A program made the position numbers and the translations under genes. A stretch of 64,000 bases of DNA from positions 62,001-126,000 of the forward strand of contig NZ_OY781616.1 of the NCBI RefSeq assembly GCF_963677005.1. The letters run 5' to 3'. Position 1 is the stretch's first letter; every line of letters begins with the position of its first letter. A model generated the notes under the pieces. It was not told where the DNA came from. It saw nothing but the letters and a program-made list of their open reading frames with translations, and searched no databases. This DNA comes from Maridesulfovibrio sp. (GTDB lineage Bacteria; Desulfobacterota; Desulfovibrionia; Desulfovibrionales; Desulfovibrionaceae). Below, piece by piece: positions 9,398-18,541 of this stretch.

Positions 9398-9427
9398 AAA
9401 CTCCCGGTTCGTGGGAACCGGGAGTTT
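9398..9427. terminator. Bidirectional terminator between aroC and chemoreceptor
   Basis: Perfect 13-bp arms AAACTCCCGGTTC/GAACCGGGAGTTT around GTGG. A-rich sequence lies on the left and T-rich on the right, so it can end both aroC and the convergent chemoreceptor gene. Confidence 0.85.
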
Positions 9428-9438
9428 CTTATGTCGGA

Positions 9439-11703
9439 TTATTCGGTGTCCCTGAGTTTGGTTATCAGTTCCTGCAGGTCCAGGGACAGTTTGGCAAGTT
9501 CGTCTATGGCCAGACTGGCCTGAGTCATTCCTTCAGCCGTATCGCCGGACACCAGTTTTATATCGTCCACGGCCCGGTTGATTTCGTCACTGGTGTGTGA
9601 CTGCTGTTCGGAAGCTGTGGCGATTGAGCGGACCTGGTCCGATGTGGAAGCCACGTTTTCAATTATCTGCCCCAGAGAATTTTTCGATTCATTGGCGAAG
9701 TCGGAAGCCTTGTCCATGGCTATGCCGACATTCTTCACTCGATCTATGTTCCCTGCCGTTCCTCTCTGGATATTGTTTATTGCTTCCCCTACTTCCCTTG
9801 TCGCGTCCATGGTCTTTTCAGCCAGCTTGCGGACTTCGTCGGCGACAACCGCAAATCCTCGTCCGGCTTCCCCTGCTCTGGCTGCTTCAATTGCGGCATT
9901 GAGGGCCAGCAGGTTGGTCTGGTCGGCGATATCGGTAATGACGTTCATGACGCTGCCGATAGCCTCGGCCTGAGTGCCGAGCTCGTTCATGTTGGTCTGC
10001 AGTTCGGTTGTCTGGGAATTTATAGTCAGGATAGCTTCCACCGACTTGTCCATAATCTCGGAACCGTCTTCGGCGTTCTTCCTGGTCAGATCCGCACTTT
10101 CAGCTGCCTGAGCCGCACTTCGCGCAACTTCCATGACAGTTGCATTCATCTCTTCCATGGCCACGGCGGTTTCGGATACACGCTGCTGCTGGTTTTCTGT
10201 GCCATGGGTCACTTCCTGCACCAGGGCTGAAAGCTCACTGAACGCGGTTGAAAGGTCGCTTACAAGCCCTTCAAGCAGGTCCGCTGCTTCGTGCATGCCC
10301 TTAACCTTTGCTCTTTCCGCTTCATCCTTTGCTTTTTGCGCTTCTTCACTTGCTTCCTGAGCCTTTAATGTCTCCTGCCTGCTTTGTTCGCTCAGCTTGT
10401 TTGCCTCGGCAATTTTGTTCTTGAGAGTCCGGACCATGTGTTCAAGGGATACCTTCAGGGTTTCCATCTCTCCTTTGAACTTTCCGGACAGGCTGCTTTC
10501 CAGGTCTCCTGTTGCAATTCTGGATGAAAAATCAACCAGATTAGCCAATGGTTTGTTCAGGCCCTGGCGGATAACCAGAATACATATTGCGGCAGCAATA
10601 ACTATGAAGATCAGGTCAAAGATGGTTGTGTCCATTTCAATACTGCTGATTGCCGCATCAAATGAATCCCGCTGGCGGGTAACTACGGTGTCTATGTTGT
10701 CCACGTAGACTCCCATTCCAATGATCCAGCCCCAGGGTTTGAATTCCTTGACGAAAGAAATTTTCGGAGCTTCCTTACCGGTGGCAGGATTGTCCCACCA
10801 GTATTTGACAAAGCCTTCTCCGTTGTTGTTCTTGACCTCGTCTACCATTTCAACAAACAGGTTCTTCCCCTTGCTGTCCTTAACAGAGGATATGTCTTTA
10901 CCATTCAGTCCGGGTTTCAAAGGATGCATAACCATGCGCGGACCGTAATCATTGATCCAGAAATACTTGTCATCCCCAAGGCGCATTTTGGCTATCTGAG
11001 CAAGGGCTTCCTGCTTCATCTGGGCGGTAATGTCTTCCACCCATGAGCCTGTCCCTACAACCCAGCCCAGTTCAGGGATGAGTTTTACGTAGGAAATTTT
11101 CTGCTTGGCCTTTTTTTCTCCCGGACGCGGCCAGAGGTAGGAGGCCGTCCCTTCACCTTTCTTTTTGACCAGATCGGTCATCTGGGCGATTACAAGGGTT
11201 CCCGCGGGGTCCTTCAAGCCGGACAGATCCTTGCCCACAAGGGATTTGTTCGGGTGGACCACCATCCTGTTATTCATGTCGTGAATCCAGATGTAGTTGT
11301 TGCCGTCATATTTCGCGTCTTCGACTACGGCCTTGATCCTTTCCCTTATCACTTCCGGCGGCAGTATTCCGTCGAACCTCTGATATATGGAATTAACCTG
11401 CGTGGTCACAGTATCGATTATCCGTTTGAGATTTGCAGCTTCCTGTTCTTTGAGAGCTTCAAGGTTCTGAGAGCGATCATAGTAGGATTTGATTACCCCG
11501 TATGCCAGTTCGACAGAATCGTGCAGCTTGCTCTTTTCCCCGTTTTCAATCTCGACACGATATTCCGCCGAACTGGATTCAATGAATTTCTCCAGACTGT
11601 GGTTTGTAAACAGTGAAAAAAACAATCCTTCAAGACTCAGGGCCACGACTATGAGTAGAGTTGTTTTCACTGCTACAGAATGCAGAGGCGAAATTTTTGA
11701 CAT
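9439..11703 (-). CDS. Methyl-accepting chemotaxis protein with tandem Cache sensor
   Basis: A 754-residue transmembrane chemoreceptor. The ATG at 11703 follows AGGGAGG; the longer frame adds 13 unlikely residues. The order is TM1, a periplasmic sensor with two related Cache modules ([15 protein letters not shown]..., then [15 protein letters not shown]...), TM2 (~375-395), HAMP, and a long methylation/signalling domain. The hairpin tip ([20 protein letters not shown]) is intact for CheA/CheW contact. The last residues (KLRDTE) lack a CheR-docking pentapeptide. The duplicated Cache modules suggest small organic acid or amino acid ligands, but the ligand cannot be named. A sigma-28-type promoter lies just upstream. 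Confidence 0.93.
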   Translation of the reverse strand: MSKISPLHSVAVKTTLLIVVALSLEGLFFSLFTNHSLEKFIESSSAEYRVEIENGEKSKLHDSVELAYGVIKSYYDRSQNLEALKEQEAANLKRIIDTVTTQVNSIYQRFDGILPPEVIRERIKAVVEDAKYDGNNYIWIHDMNNRMVVHPNKSLVGKDLSGLKDPAGTLVIAQMTDLVKKKGEGTASYLWPRPGEKKAKQKISYVKLIPELGWVVGTGSWVEDITAQMKQEALAQIAKMRLGDDKYFWINDYGPRMVMHPLKPGLNGKDISSVKDSKGKNLFVEMVDEVKNNNGEGFVKYWWDNPATGKEAPKISFVKEFKPWGWIIGMGVYVDNIDTVVTRQRDSFDAAISSIEMDTTIFDLIFIVIAAAICILVIRQGLNKPLANLVDFSSRIATGDLESSLSGKFKGEMETLKVSLEHMVRTLKNKIAEANKLSEQSRQETLKAQEASEEAQKAKDEAERAKVKGMHEAADLLEGLVSDLSTAFSELSALVQEVTHGTENQQQRVSETAVAMEEMNATVMEVARSAAQAAESADLTRKNAEDGSEIMDKSVEAILTINSQTTELQTNMNELGTQAEAIGSVMNVITDIADQTNLLALNAAIEAARAGEAGRGFAVVADEVRKLAEKTMDATREVGEAINNIQRGTAGNIDRVKNVGIAMDKASDFANESKNSLGQIIENVASTSDQVRSIATASEQQSHTSDEINRAVDDIKLVSGDTAEGMTQASLAIDELAKLSLDLQELITKLRDTE

Positions 11704-11740
11704 GATGTACCTCCCTGGTTCCGGGTAGAAATTTAGGTCC

Positions 11741-11767
11741 ATATCGGCGGATCAAATTTAATGTTTT
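11741..11767 (-). promoter_or_regulatory. Sigma-28 (FliA)-type promoter of the chemoreceptor gene
   Basis: On the minus strand AAAACATT (11767-11760), an 11-nt spacer and GCCGATAT (11748-11741) match the FliA consensus TAAAGTTT-N11-GCCGATAA at 5/8 and 7/8 positions with exact spacing. It lies 38 nt before the chemoreceptor start. This fits coupling of chemoreceptor expression to flagellar assembly. Confidence 0.7.
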
Positions 11768-11927
11768 GTTAGTACCTGAGTTGTCATTTATAATGATATA
11801 TCCAGTTAGCAAATAAATCACTTAAAAAAAGTATTTATCAATAATTCAGATTAACGGGTAGGAAAAAAAATTTTGTAATGAATTTAGTTTGAGAAAGAGT
11901 GATGTCTGTTCTGCCGCTTACCACGCG

Positions 11928-11977
11928 AAAGAGTCCGGAACCGTAATGAGCTAACTAATTACGGTTCCGGACTCTTT
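11928..11977. terminator. Strong hairpin terminator between the two chemoreceptor genes
   Basis: Perfect 20-bp arms (AAAGAGTCCGGAACCGTAAT and its complement) around a 10-nt loop, downstream of the leftward chemoreceptor at 12052. T-rich sequence (CTTTGTGTTTTT) is on the plus side; the minus side has only a short T run. Confidence 0.75.
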
Positions 11978-12051
11978 GTGTTTTTAGGAGATATTGTTCA
12001 GTGATCTGCTGTTGATCCGGGGGGCTGTCCTTACAGATAAATTGTCTATGT

Positions 12052-14460
12052 TCAGGACTGCATGTCGCGGATCAGTTTTTTGATCTGGGAAGCCAGTTTG
12101 GCAACCTCGGCAATAGCCTGTGCCGACTGTATGGTGGTTTCAGCTGATTCCGCTGAAATCACGTTTATTTCTTCGGTAGCCCTGCTTATCTGCTCACTTG
12201 TAGCGGACTGCTGTTCAGCAGCTGTTGCAATCCCGTGAATCTGGTCTGCAGATATTTCAACCATCTGAACGATTTCGTCCAGGGCCTCTCCTGATCTTGA
12301 GGCCAGATCAGTTGATTCAACGATGGATTCAACTGCGGTTTCAGTGGCTGAAATATTGGCCTTTGTGCTGTTCTGGATTGATGTGATTGCCTGGCCGACT
12401 TCCTTGGTGGCGTCCATGGTTTTTTCTGCCAGTTTACGCACCTCGTCAGCTACAACGGCGAAACCTCGTCCAGCTTCACCTGCACGGGCGGCCTCAATGG
12501 CTGCGTTCAGGGCCAGCAGGTTTGTCTGATCGGCGATATCGGTAATCACGTTCATGACCTGACCTATGGAGTCGGTCTGTGCTCCGAGTTCTTCCATGCT
12601 GCCCCTGAGTTCTTCGGAGTTGGCTTCAAGGGCTTTGATGGAATTGACCACCTTGCCGACCAGATCCTGTCCTTCAACGGCTTTTTCTCTGGTTGTCTTG
12701 GCATTTTCAGAGGCCTCACCGGCGCTGCGGGCGACTTCCATGACAGTCGAGTTCATCTGTTCCATGGCTGTTGCAGTTTCACTGGCGCGCTGCTGCTGGA
12801 CTTCCGCACCTCTGCGGGATTCTTCCACCTGTGCGGAAAGTTCATCCGCGGCGGAGGAGAGCTGGTCGGAAATGTCATCGGCCTGCCGGGCAGTGGCGGC
12901 AATTGTGTCGCGCTGAGCCGTTACTGCCTTTTCGTTTTCCTTCATGGCGGTTACGTCATTCATGATCATGAACGCTCCGATGAGCTTGTTGTCCAGGTCA
13001 TGAAGGGGGGTTACATCGATAACTGCATAGAATGTCGCTCCGGACGATGTCTTTCCGGTCACTTCAATGTTTGTGAATTCTCTGTCCTCACGGATGCAGT
13101 TTTCAGTTGTACCTGTTATGGCAGTGTCACTGATCAGCGCGTTGATATTCTGTCCGAGATGGCTTTCCGGTGTGCCGGAAAATCCGAATTCATCCAGCAG
13201 GTGTTTGTTTACAAAGGTTATCTTCCGGTCAAGATCGACCACTATGCACGGCTGCGGGAGTCCATTGAGCAGGCCGCCGGAAAATCCAAGTTTGTTCTTG
13301 AGTTCCGCGACCATGTTTTTGACAGAGTCTATGGTCTGCCCGATGACGTCATTGGCATAATATTCAAGGTCTGTTTCGTAATCTCCGTCAGCCACTTTTG
13401 CAGTGAAGTTGGAGAGTTGCAGCAGAGGTTTGGTTGTTGTCCTGAGTAGAAGCAGCATGACAAAGACCGAAATGATCATGGTAACAACTGCGATAACCAC
13501 GTTGGCGATGAATATCTCTCTGTCCACTCCGTGGGCCATGTCTTTTTTGTTCATTATAAAGGCAAAAGACCAGTTCCATGGTTCAAAGTAGGTGATGTAG
13601 GCGGTCTTGCTGTCTCCCTCGTATTCGTATTCGACGGAGCCTTCTTTGGTCTTTTCGAACAGCGGCCAAAAATGGGCGTCTTTCATGCTTTTCCCTGTCA
13701 GAGTGGGGTGGAGCAGGGTTTCTCCGTTGTGGCTGAATATGGTTGCATATCCCTTACCACCGACATTTGAGGAAAGCACGGAAGCTTTGAATTCCGGGGT
13801 GAGTATTTTGCGGCCCACGAAGATTACGCTTACTATGTTGCCGCGAAGGTCTTTAAGCGGTCTGTAGGCGGTGATGTACCATCCGTTCACTACGTACGCC
13901 ATGCCGAAAAAGGTTTTTCCTGCCATTACGGATTTGTATACCTGGCTGCTGCTCGGGATGTACGTTCCCACAGCCCTGTTTCCATCACTATTCAATACGT
14001 TAGTGGAAACACGTAAAAGCTTGTCAGGAAGAACCTCGAATATTGTGGCTGTACCGCCGACACTTTTCTGGAGATCGTCAACAATGTCGAATTTGCCGTT
14101 AATGGCCAGCCCCCCGAATTCAAGGGACGGTATGGTTATTGTCTCGGTCTGCCTGGTGACCTGATTGGTAATCGTTGTTGTGATGGGAGCTCTTTTGTTG
14201 AGCTTGGGGAATCCCATTGAAAAAATCTTCTTATCCAGAATATCAATATCGGATTTAACCTTGTCGAGCAGTATATTGTTCTGCATTTCCATTACGGAAT
14301 GCACGCTCTGGGCGATTGATTTCATGGAAGTATTCCCGAGGTCGTACAGAGAATTTTCCACTTTATAAAGGTTGATTCCAGTCATGAGAATGATGGTCGA
14401 CAATATGATGCAGACCGCCCCGCTCATCAGTTTCGCCTGGAAAGACAACTTCCTGAACAT
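12052..14460 (-). CDS. Methyl-accepting chemotaxis protein with Cache_3/Cache_2 and PAS domains
   Basis: An 802-residue chemoreceptor starting at the ATG at 14460 (AGGAG 6 nt upstream). After TM1 (~10-32) comes a large periplasmic Cache_3-Cache_2-type sensor (~40-290; [38 protein letters not shown]), TM2 ([21 protein letters not shown]), HAMP, then a cytoplasmic PAS domain (~405-510; [19 protein letters not shown], ending [12 protein letters not shown]). The signalling domain follows, with the same hairpin tip as the neighbouring receptor. The extra PAS may add redox or internal sensing. The C-terminus lacks a CheR pentapeptide. Confidence 0.93.
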   Translation of the reverse strand: MFRKLSFQAKLMSGAVCIILSTIILMTGINLYKVENSLYDLGNTSMKSIAQSVHSVMEMQNNILLDKVKSDIDILDKKIFSMGFPKLNKRAPITTTITNQVTRQTETITIPSLEFGGLAINGKFDIVDDLQKSVGGTATIFEVLPDKLLRVSTNVLNSDGNRAVGTYIPSSSQVYKSVMAGKTFFGMAYVVNGWYITAYRPLKDLRGNIVSVIFVGRKILTPEFKASVLSSNVGGKGYATIFSHNGETLLHPTLTGKSMKDAHFWPLFEKTKEGSVEYEYEGDSKTAYITYFEPWNWSFAFIMNKKDMAHGVDREIFIANVVIAVVTMIISVFVMLLLLRTTTKPLLQLSNFTAKVADGDYETDLEYYANDVIGQTIDSVKNMVAELKNKLGFSGGLLNGLPQPCIVVDLDRKITFVNKHLLDEFGFSGTPESHLGQNINALISDTAITGTTENCIREDREFTNIEVTGKTSSGATFYAVIDVTPLHDLDNKLIGAFMIMNDVTAMKENEKAVTAQRDTIAATARQADDISDQLSSAADELSAQVEESRRGAEVQQQRASETATAMEQMNSTVMEVARSAGEASENAKTTREKAVEGQDLVGKVVNSIKALEANSEELRGSMEELGAQTDSIGQVMNVITDIADQTNLLALNAAIEAARAGEAGRGFAVVADEVRKLAEKTMDATKEVGQAITSIQNSTKANISATETAVESIVESTDLASRSGEALDEIVQMVEISADQIHGIATAAEQQSATSEQISRATEEINVISAESAETTIQSAQAIAEVAKLASQIKKLIRDMQS

Positions 14461-14544
14461 AGACAACTCCTGGTCCGTGTTTACGTTGTATTATCCGCGC
14501 GTCACCTGTTTCCCAAGAGGGTCTGCGGAATAATTCAAATAATT

Positions 14545-14572
14545 TAAAGAGCCTTAATCTTCCGGCTCCTTA
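14545..14572 (-). terminator. Possible weak terminator after the DUF3592-like gene
   Basis: TAAAGAGCC and GGCTCCTTA form a 9-bp stem with one G-U pair around a 10-nt loop, just downstream of the leftward gene ending at 14588. The following tract (AAATTATTT) is AT-rich but not a clean T run. Confidence 0.4.
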
Positions 14573-14587
14573 AAGAGCTTTAACGGG

Positions 14588-15016
14588 TCAAGGTACATCC
14601 GCTCTTGAAAACCTGGCCAGAAACCTGACCACGCTGCTTTCCACCTCATGCTCGACACGGGATACCCTCGGTGCCGCCTTCGCGAAATGTACTACTACAC
14701 TATCCCCAGGCACAATTTCCTTCCAGAAGTCCTCATCAACACGGGCTTCCCTGTTTCTCGGGAGGCCGGACGGGTCAACAAACCTGTAACGGATCAGGTA
14801 GTCCGTAATACTGCTTCCGGGCGAACCGGAATTTTCAGCATGGCGCTGTTTGCCGATTACCGTTCCTACAGCGGATTTTTCACCGAATGCGCGAATCCGC
14901 TCCGTCCTTATATCGTCATAAGGGACAAGAAACAGTGCTAGAAGTACAGCACATGCTGCAAGATGCATTATTCTATTTCTGGTTGAAGAAAGAGAAATAG
15001 GGTAAAATAATGGCAT
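14588..15016 (-). CDS. Membrane-anchored DUF3592-like protein
   Basis: A 142-residue protein with one N-terminal hydrophobic helix (IMHLAACAVLLALFLVPY) and a soluble domain resembling DUF3592 proteins: SAVGTVIGKQ near the start, then YLIRYRFVDPSG and VPGDSVVVHFAKAAPRVSRV, the pattern of extracytoplasmic beta-sandwich modules. Neither candidate start (15016, or the internal ATG at 14968) has a convincing SD, so the N-terminus is uncertain. No neighbour suggests a function. Confidence 0.6.
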   Translation of the reverse strand: MPLFYPISLSSTRNRIMHLAACAVLLALFLVPYDDIRTERIRAFGEKSAVGTVIGKQRHAENSGSPGSSITDYLIRYRFVDPSGLPRNREARVDEDFWKEIVPGDSVVVHFAKAAPRVSRVEHEVESSVVRFLARFSRADVP

Positions 15017-15537
15017 GGGAGCACAATAACATCAGTACTGGAAGGGTGCAAGAAACGGATGTTCTTGAAAAAATAAAGTCAATGATATTATGCTTATTCT
15101 TATATCTTGCTTGAATTAAAAAGAATTTTTGTGTTTTTGCTTAGGGGTACCTACTTTTTACGCAGGCTGCTTACGCATTCTGTAACAAGATGTTTTAAAT
15201 GATATTTAAAATATGCAGAGGATTGTTTGTCGAGTTTTGCGATGGGAGGAATAAAATACGTATTATCCATTGTTGTCGGATAGAATCAGCAGAGCTTATG
15301 CTGAAGAATTGTGCTGGTTTGTTTTACCAATGCAGTGAACATGCTGGATAAGTATGTACCAAACTATTGGCTGCTCATTGGGCTGCAGGTTTATGTTGCA
15401 ATTTGTAATGGAATATTCATGTTTTTGTTGCTGACAAGTAACATAACACAAATCGGAAAAGACACTCTTGTCTTACGCAAAGAGTATTTATGGGGCTGGT
15501 ATTGTGAGCGAAGATGTTCTTGGACTTTTCGATTCAA
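15017..15537. other. AT-rich intergenic stretch without a supported gene
   Basis: About 520 bp between two leftward genes. It holds scattered A/T runs and a GGGAGGAATA sequence near 15244 that has no start codon behind it. The rightward open frame in this region has no ribosome-binding site and runs antisense into lysE, so it is not called. It probably holds the promoter of the DUF3592-like gene, but none can be picked. Confidence 0.5.
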
Positions 15538-16161
15538 TCAGCTCCGGTCCAGTGCCATGCGCAGACCGAGGGCAATGAAAATAATGCCGGAAACAGCTTC
15601 CAGCCTTTTTCTGAATTTTGGACCGGAGATAAGGTGACGCATTCTGCCCAGAGAAAAAACAACGATGCAGAACCATGTGATTCCCAGACAGACATGAATA
15701 AGCATGAGCAGGAGTGATTTATGCAGGATATCTTCGCCCGGCGAAATGAACTGCGGGAGCAGGGCAAGGTAGAATACGGCTACTTTCGGGTTCAGTACAT
15801 TGGTCAGGAAGCCTTCGCGTACCGATGCTGTGATTCCCTTGCTGCCTTTTGCGAAAGAAGCGTCTTCGATCACCGGCGAGCGGCTGGACCGCAGGGACTG
15901 TATGCCCAGATAGATGATGTATAGTGCTCCGGCCAGCTTTACAGCTTCAAATGCCGTGGCGGAATGCATGAGTATTACTGACAGCCCGAAGGCGGAGGCA
16001 AGCGCGTGAACTATCAGCCCCGCGTTTATTCCGGCAACTGTGCATATGCCGTCAGCGGTTGATCTGGTCAGGGTGTTGTTGACTACCAGCATGGTGTCTG
16101 CCCCCGGAGTTACGGTAAGAACGGCAGCCACAGGTATGAACGCAAGAGTGAGTCCGTCCAT
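15538..16161 (-). CDS. LysE/RhtB-family exporter
   Basis: A 207-residue inner-membrane protein with about six hydrophobic segments. It has the family's N-terminal signature around TVTPGADTMLVV (residues 15-26) and a conserved Asn/Pro region (LTNVLNPKVAVFYLALLPQF). The ATG at 16161 is chosen because AGAGGTTGAA precedes it; longer frames add non-hydrophobic residues. These transporters export amino acids or related metabolites by proton exchange. The gene starts 8 nt after the response-regulator stop and shares its transcript. Confidence 0.88.
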   Translation of the reverse strand: MDGLTLAFIPVAAVLTVTPGADTMLVVNNTLTRSTADGICTVAGINAGLIVHALASAFGLSVILMHSATAFEAVKLAGALYIIYLGIQSLRSSRSPVIEDASFAKGSKGITASVREGFLTNVLNPKVAVFYLALLPQFISPGEDILHKSLLLMLIHVCLGITWFCIVVFSLGRMRHLISGPKFRKRLEAVSGIIFIALGLRMALDRS

Positions 16162-16169
16162 TTCAACCT

Positions 16170-16577
16170 CTAGATCAATCCGAATTTGTCCAGTTCGCTT
16201 CTGATCTTTTCTATAGTGATAGGTTTTGTAATGTAGGAAATGGCTTCGCACTGAAAAAAAGCCCTGGTGGCTTTGGCATCATCGTCCAGCGCTGTAGTCA
16301 CTATTGCCTTGGTCTTTTCTTCTTCGGAGAGTTTGTTGCGCTGTTCGATATCCCTGATTTTCTCAAGCGCCTGCAAGCCGTCCATTCCAGGAAGGATTAT
16401 GTCCATGAAAATGAGATTATAGCTCTTTCCGGCCAGTCGGCCCTGTTCGTATTTTTCAAGAGCTTCTTCGCCGCTGGCTGCACAGTCTATTTCCGTGTCC
16501 CTGCCGGTGACGTCCCGGAGGATTTCCCGGAGATACATTCTGCTGGTATTGCTGTCTTCAACTACCAGTATTTTCAT
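16170..16577 (-). CDS. Single-domain CheY-like response regulator
   Basis: A 135-residue receiver domain with no output domain. The acidic pair (VVED), phospho-acceptor Asp (FMDIILPGMDG, about residue 57), switch Thr (VTTALDD) and Lys (ITKPI) are all present. AGGAGAG precedes the ATG. It lies between gmhA and lysE on the same strand (33 nt after gmhA). Such stand-alone receivers act on flagellar switches or pass phosphate to other proteins. No kinase is adjacent, although a PAS kinase gene starts 4.5 kb away. Confidence 0.88.
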   Translation of the reverse strand: MKILVVEDSNTSRMYLREILRDVTGRDTEIDCAASGEEALEKYEQGRLAGKSYNLIFMDIILPGMDGLQALEKIRDIEQRNKLSEEEKTKAIVTTALDDDAKATRAFFQCEAISYITKPITIEKIRSELDKFGLI

Positions 16578-16609
16578 GAGTTATGACTCTCCTGTCCGTT
16601 GATAGCCGT

Positions 16610-17227
16610 TTATTCCGATGTCAGGTACGGTTCCAGTTCGGTGACGGCTTCAAACAGAAAATGGTCGATCAGGTGGCAGAAAAGGTGCCCGACGGCTATG
16701 TGTACTTCCTGAATGATTGCCGTGTCCCGGCTGGGTACACTTATGATGTGGTCACAGATCGGTAGCATTTCTCCGGCGCTCAGTCCGGTCATGCCTACTG
16801 TTACCATGTTCTTGCGTTTTGCTTCCTTGAGCGCGCTTATTACGTTCGGGCTGCTTCCGGAAGTGCTTATTCCTATCAGGACATCACCCGGAGCGCCGAG
16901 GGCCTGAACCTGCTTCTCAAAGACCATTTCATAGGAATAGTCATTGCCGATGGCTGTGAGTATTGATGTGTCTGTGGTCAGGGCAATGCCGGGCAGCGGC
17001 GGGCGTTCCAGCTTGAACCTGTTTACAAGTTCCGCAGCCAGGTGCTGGCAGTCTGCCGCGCTGCCGCCGTTGCCGCAGAACAGTATTTTGGAACCCTGCG
17101 CCAGACGCACGGCCATGGCTCTGGATACATCAACAACAAGTTGCGAATACTGCGCAAAAAAAGCCTCTCTGACTTCAAGTCCGGCTCTGGCGTGTTCAAT
17201 TACCTTTTGCAGTGCTGATTCCGACAT
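16610..17227 (-). CDS. gmhA: Phosphoheptose isomerase
   Basis: A 205-residue SIS-domain enzyme converting sedoheptulose 7-phosphate to D-glycero-D-manno-heptose 7-phosphate for LPS inner core. It shows FCGNGGSAADCQHLAAEL and STSGSSPNVISAL, the phosphosugar-binding loops, plus the GmhA-type active-site region LTAIGNDYSY and the metal-binding QEVHIAVGHLFCHLID. The start at 17227 follows AAGGAAAG; the 15 extra upstream residues are not typical. It is the first gene of a leftward group with the receiver and lysE. Confidence 0.92.
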   Translation of the reverse strand: MSESALQKVIEHARAGLEVREAFFAQYSQLVVDVSRAMAVRLAQGSKILFCGNGGSAADCQHLAAELVNRFKLERPPLPGIALTTDTSILTAIGNDYSYEMVFEKQVQALGAPGDVLIGISTSGSSPNVISALKEAKRKNMVTVGMTGLSAGEMLPICDHIISVPSRDTAIIQEVHIAVGHLFCHLIDHFLFEAVTELEPYLTSE

Positions 17228-17391
17228 ATTCTTTCCTTGTAGTAGGTGTGCGTTACGAACTCGGCAAACCACGTGTATAGCAAATCAATGCGGGTGGCAA
17301 TATCGGTATGCCTGCTTGCCAATGACCGGGATGATCAATATAACGTTTTTCTTCTGATTCGGCATCCTGATTTTTTACGGAGAATAATAAA

Positions 17392-18516
17392 ATGAAGAGA
17401 TTGGCTTTCCTGCTACTTGTCACGGTTCTTCTGGTTGCTGGCTGCTCGCTGCACGCGAACGGGAACGTTTCCGACACCGACGAACTGGATAGGATGATAG
17501 GCCAGATGGTCATGGTCGGATTCAGGGGGCTGGATGCCGGTCCCGGCAGCCCCGTTGCCGATGATATCAGGGCCGGTGTAGGCGGGGTGATCCTTTTCAG
17601 TAAGGATTGTGTTTTGAGCAGCCCCGTGCGCAATATTGCCGACCCCGCTCAGTTGAAGGCTTTGACCGCTTCCTTGCAGGGCTATGCCGAAATTCCGCTT
17701 TTTATCGCCGTGGATCAGGAAGGCGGGAGAATTTCCCGTTTGTCTCCGGAGAACGGTTTTCCTGCTACCATGTCAGCCGCCGAAATAGGAAACAGCGGCG
17801 ATCCCGGGGCCGCTTTCCGCTCCGGAAAGCTTATCGGGCGGACCATGAAAGAAGAAGGACTGAATCTTGATTTCGCGCCGGTAGTTGATGTTAACCGCAA
17901 CCCTGGCAATCCGGTTATTGCGGGTCTGCAGCGCAGTTTTTCCAATGATCCTGAAACGGTGGCTGTTTTAGCAGAGGCATTTATCAAAGGGTTGCATTCG
18001 GAGGGTGTCCTTTCCTGCATCAAACATTTTCCCGGCCACGGAAGTTCTGAAGGGGACAGCCATAAAGGTTTTACGGACGTTACCGGAACCTGGAGCAGGG
18101 AAGAGCTTTTGCCTTTTGAAAAACTTATTCGTGACGGCAGAACTGATATGGTGATGACAGCCCATATATTCAATGCCGAACTTGATCCCGACAACCCCGC
18201 CACCCTTTCCCACAGAGTAATAAGCGATCTGCTGCGCGGGGACATGGGGTTCGATTCCATAGTGATAACGGATGATATGGGCATGGGGGCCATCAGCAAT
18301 ATTTACGGCTTCAAGGAAGCTGTTCTAAAGGCCGTGAATGCCGGTGCGGATATAATTCTGCTCGGCAACAATCTTACGTACGAGCCCAATCCGGGTATAA
18401 GGGCCGTGGACACAATCAGAGAACTTGTTCATGAGGGCAGAATTTCCGAAAGACGTATCCGCAGGTCGTATGAACGTATAATGCGGGTCAAGAAACGTAT
18501 GCAGCTGTCTGATTAG
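17392..18516 (+). CDS. nagZ: Lipoprotein beta-N-acetylhexosaminidase (GH3)
   Basis: A 374-residue family 3 glycoside hydrolase that removes GlcNAc from muropeptides during cell-wall recycling. NagZ motifs are clear: KHFPGHGSSEGDSHKG (~210, with the general acid/base His-Asp dyad) and the nucleophile in VITDDMGMGAIS (~292). The N-terminus is a lipoprotein signal with lipobox LLVAGC (Cys about 18), unlike cytoplasmic enterobacterial NagZ, so this enzyme should be membrane-anchored in the periplasm. It is a single gene, divergent from gmhA. Confidence 0.92.
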   Translation: MKRLAFLLLVTVLLVAGCSLHANGNVSDTDELDRMIGQMVMVGFRGLDAGPGSPVADDIRAGVGGVILFSKDCVLSSPVRNIADPAQLKALTASLQGYAEIPLFIAVDQEGGRISRLSPENGFPATMSAAEIGNSGDPGAAFRSGKLIGRTMKEEGLNLDFAPVVDVNRNPGNPVIAGLQRSFSNDPETVAVLAEAFIKGLHSEGVLSCIKHFPGHGSSEGDSHKGFTDVTGTWSREELLPFEKLIRDGRTDMVMTAHIFNAELDPDNPATLSHRVISDLLRGDMGFDSIVITDDMGMGAISNIYGFKEAVLKAVNAGADIILLGNNLTYEPNPGIRAVDTIRELVHEGRISERRIRRSYERIMRVKKRMQLSD

Positions 18517-18541
18517 CTGTCGTAGTTTGATTGCTGTGTTA

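Noticed and set aside
14460..14520. GCGGATAA resembling a sigma-28 -10 for the second chemoreceptor
   Set aside because: No TAAA-like -35 at the required distance.
15311..15637. Rightward frame starting with a hydrophobic stretch
   Set aside because: No SD, low-complexity N-terminus, and the 3' half is antisense to lysE.
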